13,961 nt of DNA from Candidatus Poseidoniaceae archaeon (lineage in GTDB: Archaea > Thermoplasmatota > Poseidoniia > Poseidoniales > Poseidoniaceae): the NCBI GenBank assembly GCA_029250345.1, contig JAQXFL010000108.1:1-13961 (forward strand), read 5' to 3'. The translations under genes were made by a program, and so were the position numbers. Under the pieces are notes generated by a model. That model saw nothing but the letters and a program-made list of their open reading frames with translations. It was not told where the DNA came from and did not search any database. Positions 6,671 through 12,124 of the stretch are shown one piece after another. Numbering within the stretch: position 1 is the stretch's first letter; each line of letters starts with the position of its first letter.

Positions 6671-8002
6671 ATGGCAGGTAAGAAGCGCAAGGCGAAAGCC
6701 AAGATTCGTGTGGCGCATGAATTACCGCGAAGACGCAGAAATGCGATTCAGGAAGCCATGGCCGCCCACAAACCGGAAGACCGACCGGAGTGGGACCGGA
6801 GTGCGAAATGGAGCAACACACGATTCTATCGTAAAATCATCAAACCCGGTACCATGCGAACCGTTCACCTTCCGCTGTTGGAAACCGATCTCGGCGATTC
6901 ATGGCCAATACCTGTGACAATCCTCCACGGAAAGCGACCTGGCCCGACAATCACCATTCTTGGCGGCGTTCACGGTGATGAGCTCACCGGCCCTTCGACC
7001 TGTACCCATCTGCTCTCAAACGCATTCACCGATGAAGGGAAGCCACTCGACCCAACAAAATTAGCAGGCACGATTCGGATTGTACCAATCGTGAACCTCC
7101 CCGGATACCGGTCAAAATCGAGATACTTTCCTGATGGTCGTGACCTCAACCGCCACTTCCCCGGAGACCCAAAGGGTTCGACAACCAAACGAGTTGCAGC
7201 CCAGACTTGGAAATACTTGTTCTCAGATGCTGATGCCATCGTTGATTTGCACAGCGCTGGAAAAGGGAGATCAAACATGCCACAAATCAGAGCGAACCTC
7301 GCTCATGCAGGCTCAAACATCCTTGCAAAGGCATTTGGGATCGAAATCATCCTCGATTCAAAACCACCCTCTGGCTCGCTCCGAAAAACAGCCATTGCAC
7401 AAGACATACCTGTAGTAACCTACGAAGGCGGTGGCGCGAATGTACTCGATCACGAGTCTGTTAAAGTCGCAATGCACGGCGTGTTGAACGTCTTACGCTC
7501 GTTCCGGATGATTGACGGAAACCCATTACGACCCCGCTTCCGCATACTCGCAAGCGGCTCGCATTGGCTTAGAGCTGGCGAAGGTGGTCTACTCGACATG
7601 TTCGTTTCAGCAGGCTCAGTCATGCGTGAAGGTGAAGTGATTGCAACGATATCTGACCCAGGAACACCTGGCATAACGGTAGATGTCGTCGCCCCGGAAG
7701 ACGGATTGCTTATCGGTGCAGCAACAGATCCTTTCACTGCTGCAGGTATGCCGGTTGGACATTTCCTACCCATCTCAAAGCACCTCAAATTGCTCAGTGA
7801 CCAAATCGATACCAACGGCAGATTCCTTGTAGGTGGCTCTCAGGGTGAAGCGGTATGGAGAGAAGAACAAGATGTTGACGAAGTTGCTGTCGATGGCGAT
7901 TGGAGCGGCGGAAGCGTCGACTCGGAATGGACCATCACAAAGGAAATCAATGCCGCACAAGGCGACACATTCACCGACAATGAAGAAGAAGCCGAAGCCT
8001 GA
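6671..8002 (+). CDS. Succinylglutamate desuccinylase/aspartoacylase-family zinc deacylase
   Basis: Predicted zinc-dependent amidohydrolase of the AstE/AspA branch of the M14 carboxypeptidase superfamily, 443 residues. Its true substrate (an N-acyl amino acid or related amide) cannot be read from the sequence. Zinc ligands are H101 and E104 in GGVHGDE and H194 in VDLHSAGKG. Substrate-site residues are in GRDLNRHFPG (156-165), and the catalytic glutamate candidate is E252 in TYEGGG. The region 300-365 forms the C-terminal barrel typical of this family (GEGGLLDMFVSAG, then REGEVIATISDPG). Unusual are a lysine/arginine-rich N-terminal extension of about 55 residues and an acidic C-terminal tail. 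The ATG at 6671 is the only in-frame start, because a stop lies at 6647-6649. The stop codon abuts that of the convergent gene with no gap. Confidence 0.9.
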   Translation: MAGKKRKAKAKIRVAHELPRRRRNAIQEAMAAHKPEDRPEWDRSAKWSNTRFYRKIIKPGTMRTVHLPLLETDLGDSWPIPVTILHGKRPGPTITILGGVHGDELTGPSTCTHLLSNAFTDEGKPLDPTKLAGTIRIVPIVNLPGYRSKSRYFPDGRDLNRHFPGDPKGSTTKRVAAQTWKYLFSDADAIVDLHSAGKGRSNMPQIRANLAHAGSNILAKAFGIEIILDSKPPSGSLRKTAIAQDIPVVTYEGGGANVLDHESVKVAMHGVLNVLRSFRMIDGNPLRPRFRILASGSHWLRAGEGGLLDMFVSAGSVMREGEVIATISDPGTPGITVDVVAPEDGLLIGAATDPFTAAGMPVGHFLPISKHLKLLSDQIDTNGRFLVGGSQGEAVWREEQDVDEVAVDGDWSGGSVDSEWTITKEINAAQGDTFTDNEEEAEA

Positions 8003-9259
8003 TCATGCATTGAGGAACGACTCAACGGTATCTTTGACCTCTTGCTCTTCCATGTTTCGACGCTGACTCTTTGCGACTTCAAACACGTGTGCAACCAAGT
8101 CATCCGATGCTTCATAGCCATTTTGTTCGAGCCACCAAATGATGTTTGAACGGCCAGCCATGTGCCCGATTCGGATGACTTGCTTCAATCCAAAATCTCC
8201 GGCAGGAACTCCGGAATAGACTCGGTCTGCAAGCCAGTTATCGCCTTTCTTCATTGCTTTGATGACGGCAGATGCGTGAACGCCAGTTCCGGTTTCAAAG
8301 GCATCCATGCCAAACACAGGATAATTTCGAGGGAGTGGGACTTCGATGTACTCGTTTGCTTTCTGCATGTATGCATCAAGTTGAGTCAAGTCGTTGTCGA
8401 TAACTCCTAGCAATTTCAGATTAACGAGTGTTTGGTCGAGCGGAGCGTTACCTGCTCGCTCACCGACACCAAGTGCGGTGCCATGAATGACATCTGCTCC
8501 GGCTTCCACTGCAGCGATGTTGTTTGCCACGCCGAGGCCTCTGTCTTGGTGTCCGTGCCAATTGACTTCAATTTCAGACCGCTTGTATCCTGAGTCTTTG
8601 ATCACTTCTTCATCGATAAATTGGAGCAATTGTTTAACGCCGTTCGGAGTGACGTGTCCACATGTATCGCAAATGCACAAACGTCGGGCACCGAGTTCCA
8701 TAGCCCGCTGATAAATGAGTTTGACATCTTCTGGCTTGGAACGTGTGGTATCTTCGGTTACAAACATCACTGGCACATCGTTATCAACAGCATAAGATAC
8801 GGCTTTTTCCATAGTGGAAACGAGTTTATCCATTGTCCAGCCTTCAGTGTACTGTCGAATAGGACTTGTTCCGAGGAATGCACTGGCTTGGATGGGGATT
8901 CCGTGTCTTGCTTGCATCTCAACCAGAGGTTCGATGTCATTCATGAGGGTGCGAACTGCCGCTCCAGGTCGGATTTGAAAATCGTTCTCAGTGATGTGAG
9001 AAAGCATTGCATCAATGTGCTCCAAGTGAAAAGGACCCGCACCAGGGAGTCCAAGGTCGACTTTCTGCAGACCCAGAGTTTCCATGAAACTTAACAGTTC
9101 AATTTTTTGTTCAATTGTTGGATTGCGGGCACTTGGGCTTTGTAATCCGTCTCGTAGAGTCTCGTCATCGAACCATACACCGTGCGGATGGTTCGCAGGG
9201 TTTCTGTTCAAATCGTAGTCTACTGTGTTCCAATCATAAATCAAAGAGCGCTCGTCCAT
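8003..9259 (-). CDS. DRE-TIM metallolyase, isopropylmalate/homocitrate synthase-like
   Basis: Predicted acyl-CoA/2-oxoacid Claisen-condensing enzyme of the LeuA/homocitrate synthase group (HMGL-like TIM barrel). Visible are the DRE motif DDETLRDGLQSP (31-42), the CDTCGHVTP segment (198-206), metal ligands H235 and H237 in NWHGHQDRGLGV, and GERAGN (267-272) with N271 as the likely further ligand. A post-barrel region with GTGVHASAVIK (325-335) corresponds to the LeuA linker subdomains. At 418 residues it lacks the C-terminal allosteric domain of leucine-regulated isopropylmalate synthases (usually over 500). The DRE motif has RDGLQ where LeuA usually has RDGEQ, so the substrate is left open: isopropylmalate, homocitrate or citramalate chemistry are all possible. 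It follows gyrA by 84 bases on the same strand and has its own ribosome site. Confidence 0.88.
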   Translation of the reverse strand: MDERSLIYDWNTVDYDLNRNPANHPHGVWFDDETLRDGLQSPSARNPTIEQKIELLSFMETLGLQKVDLGLPGAGPFHLEHIDAMLSHITENDFQIRPGAAVRTLMNDIEPLVEMQARHGIPIQASAFLGTSPIRQYTEGWTMDKLVSTMEKAVSYAVDNDVPVMFVTEDTTRSKPEDVKLIYQRAMELGARRLCICDTCGHVTPNGVKQLLQFIDEEVIKDSGYKRSEIEVNWHGHQDRGLGVANNIAAVEAGADVIHGTALGVGERAGNAPLDQTLVNLKLLGVIDNDLTQLDAYMQKANEYIEVPLPRNYPVFGMDAFETGTGVHASAVIKAMKKGDNWLADRVYSGVPAGDFGLKQVIRIGHMAGRSNIIWWLEQNGYEASDDLVAHVFEVAKSQRRNMEEQEVKDTVESFLNA

Positions 9260-9264
9260 TGAAC

Positions 9265-9270
9265 ATCACC
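9265..9270 (-). promoter_or_regulatory. Ribosome binding site of the DRE-TIM metallolyase gene
   Basis: GGTGAT on the minus strand lies five bases before the ATG at 9259. It matches the part of the archaeal Shine-Dalgarno sequence complementary to the 16S 3' end and supports that ATG as the start. Confidence 0.6.
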
Positions 9271-9334
9271 GCAACGGCCGACTTGGGCCGGTGCATGACG
9301 AGACACCATGGAATCATGTTTCAATGCGTCGGCT

Positions 9335-9343
9335 GAAAGAAAA
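9335..9343 (-). terminator. Possible T-rich terminator after gyrA
   Basis: Immediately after the gyrA stop the minus strand reads TTTTCTTTC. Archaeal transcription often ends in oligo-T tracts without a hairpin. This tract is short and interrupted by C, so it may be weak, and read-through into the next gene remains likely. Confidence 0.25.
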
Positions 9344-12124
9344 TCACTCTTCTTCTGAATGAATGGCTTTCAGTGCCTGTGCTGCCTCAAACTCTTCACG
9401 AGTGACAATGCCATCATTGTCAGTGTCCATTTCTTCAAACTCATCAGCAGGGGTTTCAAGCAACTCAGCAGGCAACCGTGCAGCGAAGATAATGTGGTCT
9501 ACAAAGCCAGTTCTCTTGGCGTTTCGGAGTTCCATTACTCGCGTTCCCTTGGATTTCTTATTCTTGGTTTCCTTGGTTTGAGCTGCGTTGATTCGAATCA
9601 TCATACCCTTCTTGGTAAGGAGGAAAAGATTGTCATCAAGGTTCGGGATTTGACGTGCACTGATGATGAAGTCGCCGTTCTCATGGTCAAGATTCATCGT
9701 GAATGCACCCTTTGCACCTGGTTTCGTCTTGCGGTATCCATCGGTTCGCAGTTTTCCTTCACCGGTTTCGGCATCGATCTTCTGATTACCTTCAGCATCC
9801 AAATCTGGAATCTTCTCTGATGTACCGAGACGGCTACGCTTTGCCATTCCGTTACGAGTGATAGTTAGAATCTGGGTATCGGTATTTTCAGTGGCCATCA
9901 TGGCAACTACATGTCCACCGTCTGCGTTCTTACGGTTACCGGTTTTGATACCGTACACACCTGCCGAAACTCGACCAGATGAACGAATATCAGAACAGGC
10001 GAATCGACTTGCAAACCCAGTGCTTGAAATCATCACGACTGAAGAATCGTTGGTACCGGTTCGAACATTGACAAGGCTGTCGTTGTCAAGCTTGAAGCGG
10101 AGTGCATATTTCCCGTTGCGGTTAATTCGCACATACTCTTCCAACTTGGTTTTCTTGATGAGTCCCAGACGGGTGGCAAACAACAGGAAGTGCCCTTCCG
10201 GAGATTCCAGCAAGTCACGCGTAATCGGTAAGATTGTGACGATGTTTTCATCGTCCTGTATCTTCTCAATGACGTTACGAATGTGGCTGCCACGGGCATG
10301 ACGGCTTCCAAGCGGAGTTTCCCATGCTTTGAGGCCATAGACACGGCCCTTATCGGTGAAGATGAGTAACCTGTCTTTGCTGAAACATGTTACAATCAAT
10401 TGAGGGGTATCCTCATTCTTCGTTGCAACGCCCTTGAGGCCTCTGCCACCACGGTTCTGGACACGGAAGAGTTCCACTGGCATGTGGCGAATGTAGTTGT
10501 CTTCGCTCAGAGTAATTGCAATTGCTCTCTCTTCAATCAAGTCTTCTCGATTCATGGAAAGCGGCATTGGGTCAATGAATGAACGGCGTTCGTCGCCGTG
10601 CCGTTCAACCATTTCGTCCAACTCACTGAGCAAAATACTCAATCTGCGAGTTCGTGATGCAATGATTTCCTGTAGATCCGCAATACGAAGCTTCAATTCA
10701 GCGTGTTCATTCTGAACTTTGTCGACGTCAAGTCGGCTGAGTTGATACAAACGACGTTCAGCGATAGCCTTAGCCTGTGCTTCAGTGAAACTAAACGGCG
10801 CAATACCAGACATGGTTTCGTTTCCTTGAAGAACGGCTTCAAATTGTTCACGACTGGAACTGGCTTTACCGACTGCAACAACATCGTCAATACGGTCTTG
10901 TGCCATGACCAGGCCTTCGAGAATGTGCGCACGAGCCTGTGCTTTGTTCAAGTCAAACTGCGCTCGGCGTTCGATGATTGATTCACGGTGTGAAACGTGT
11001 GTATGCAGCATAACCGGTAGTGTAAGGAGAACCGGTCTTCCGTCCAAAATACCCATCATATTGGCCGAATACGACTCTTGTAGGCGGCTGGATTTGAAAA
11101 GTTGATTCAAGACAGCATGTGGGTCGGCGTTGTTCTTGACCTCAATGACGACACGAATACCTTCTTTCGAGGATTCATCACGAATGTCACGAATGCCAAT
11201 GATTGTACCCTTGGTAACCAGTTCTGCAATGTGAACCAGCATATCTGCCTTTTTTACTTGATACGGGATTTCATGAATAATAATTCTCTTGCCCTTTGAA
11301 TCGTCCAGAACATCGCACTTTGAGCGCACATGGAATCGGCCTTTTCCGGAGGAATACATGTCATAGATTCCGTCAATTCCGTGAATGGATGCACCGGTCG
11401 GGAAATCAGGACCTTTGACATGCTCCATGTATTCTTCTATAGAGATTTGAGGCATGCCAGTGTTGGCCTCCCCTTCCTCGATAATACGGTCAACATGCAT
11501 GTGGATAGCACCCGCAACCTCAGTCAAATTGTGAGGCGGAATGCGAGTAGCCATACCGACCGCGATTCCATCGCTTCCGTTGAGCAAAAGGTTTGGCAGT
11601 CGAGAGGGGAGAACAGTAGGTTCTTGCTCAGAATCGTCGAAATTAGGCTGGAAGTCAACGGTTTTCTTGTCAATGTCTTCAAGCATGTGCTTTGCAATTT
11701 TGTCAAGCCGGCTTTCCGTGTAACGCATTGCTGCAGGCGGGTCGCCGTCAATTGAACCAAAGTTGCCTTGCCCATCAACAAGCGGGTATCGAAGCGAAAA
11801 TTCTTGGGCCATTCGAACCATTGTGTCGTAAATGGATTGATCACCGTGAGGGTGGTACTTACCCATGACTTCACCGACTGAACGAGCGGACTTGCTGAAT
11901 TTCTTCTCCGAAGTATGACCGCCTTCGTGCATTCCGTAGAGAACTCTACGATGGACCGGTTTCAAACCGTCTCGTGCATCAGGTAGTGCTCTTCCGATAA
12001 TAACCGACATTGCGTAGTTGATGTACGATGTTTTCATCTCATCGTTAAGCGGATGGTTGAGAACATTCTCGGTGGAGATTGTTTGGTCTTCTTGTTGTTC
12101 TTCATCAATTTCATCAGATGTCAA
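9344..12124 (-). CDS. gyrA: DNA gyrase subunit A with C-terminal EF-hand
   Basis: This is the breakage-reunion and DNA-wrapping subunit of the type IIA topoisomerase gyrase, working as A2B2 to introduce negative supercoils with ATP. Its 926 residues carry the winged-helix segment GKYHPHGDQSIYD (88-100), DGQGNFGSIDGD, the catalytic tyrosine Y135 in RYTE, the coiled-coil tower (about 380-510) and a C-terminal beta-pinwheel with a GyrA box QNRGGRG (556-562), which marks gyrase rather than topoisomerase IV. The site equivalent to E. coli S83 is Q96; the D87 equivalent is D100. The last pinwheel blade has an acidic insertion (about 770-803), and the protein ends in an EF-hand (loop 900-911). The TTG start is supported by a ten-base Shine-Dalgarno match within gyrB. 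The gene overlaps gyrB by 11 bases. In archaea gyrase is accepted to be of bacterial origin. Confidence 0.97.
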   Translation of the reverse strand: MTSDEIDEEQQEDQTISTENVLNHPLNDEMKTSYINYAMSVIIGRALPDARDGLKPVHRRVLYGMHEGGHTSEKKFSKSARSVGEVMGKYHPHGDQSIYDTMVRMAQEFSLRYPLVDGQGNFGSIDGDPPAAMRYTESRLDKIAKHMLEDIDKKTVDFQPNFDDSEQEPTVLPSRLPNLLLNGSDGIAVGMATRIPPHNLTEVAGAIHMHVDRIIEEGEANTGMPQISIEEYMEHVKGPDFPTGASIHGIDGIYDMYSSGKGRFHVRSKCDVLDDSKGKRIIIHEIPYQVKKADMLVHIAELVTKGTIIGIRDIRDESSKEGIRVVIEVKNNADPHAVLNQLFKSSRLQESYSANMMGILDGRPVLLTLPVMLHTHVSHRESIIERRAQFDLNKAQARAHILEGLVMAQDRIDDVVAVGKASSSREQFEAVLQGNETMSGIAPFSFTEAQAKAIAERRLYQLSRLDVDKVQNEHAELKLRIADLQEIIASRTRRLSILLSELDEMVERHGDERRSFIDPMPLSMNREDLIEERAIAITLSEDNYIRHMPVELFRVQNRGGRGLKGVATKNEDTPQLIVTCFSKDRLLIFTDKGRVYGLKAWETPLGSRHARGSHIRNVIEKIQDDENIVTILPITRDLLESPEGHFLLFATRLGLIKKTKLEEYVRINRNGKYALRFKLDNDSLVNVRTGTNDSSVVMISSTGFASRFACSDIRSSGRVSAGVYGIKTGNRKNADGGHVVAMMATENTDTQILTITRNGMAKRSRLGTSEKIPDLDAEGNQKIDAETGEGKLRTDGYRKTKPGAKGAFTMNLDHENGDFIISARQIPNLDDNLFLLTKKGMMIRINAAQTKETKNKKSKGTRVMELRNAKRTGFVDHIIFAARLPAELLETPADEFEEMDTDNDGIVTREEFEAAQALKAIHSEEE
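9392..9427 (-). other. EF-hand calcium-binding loop encoded at the 3' end of gyrA
   Basis: GyrA residues 900-911 read DTDNDGIVTREE. Asp is at loop positions 1, 3 and 5, Gly at 6, a hydrophobic residue (Val) at 8 and Glu at 12, which is the full canonical EF-hand ligand pattern. It is flanked by helix-forming ADEFEEM before and EFEAAQALKA after. The motif lies after the last pinwheel strand and 15 residues from the C-terminus. Calcium binding is predicted from the pattern, not shown. Confidence 0.85.

Noticed and set aside
9275..9290. Five-pair GC hairpin CGGCC-loop-GGCCG between gyrA and the DRE-TIM gene
   Set aside because: It is short, has no following T tract and sits in the leader of the next gene; chance occurrence is likely.
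9767..9805. DLDAEGNQKIDA in GyrA as a second EF-hand loop
   Set aside because: Loop position 5 is Glu, position 8 is Gln and position 12 is Ala, so the canonical ligands are missing.
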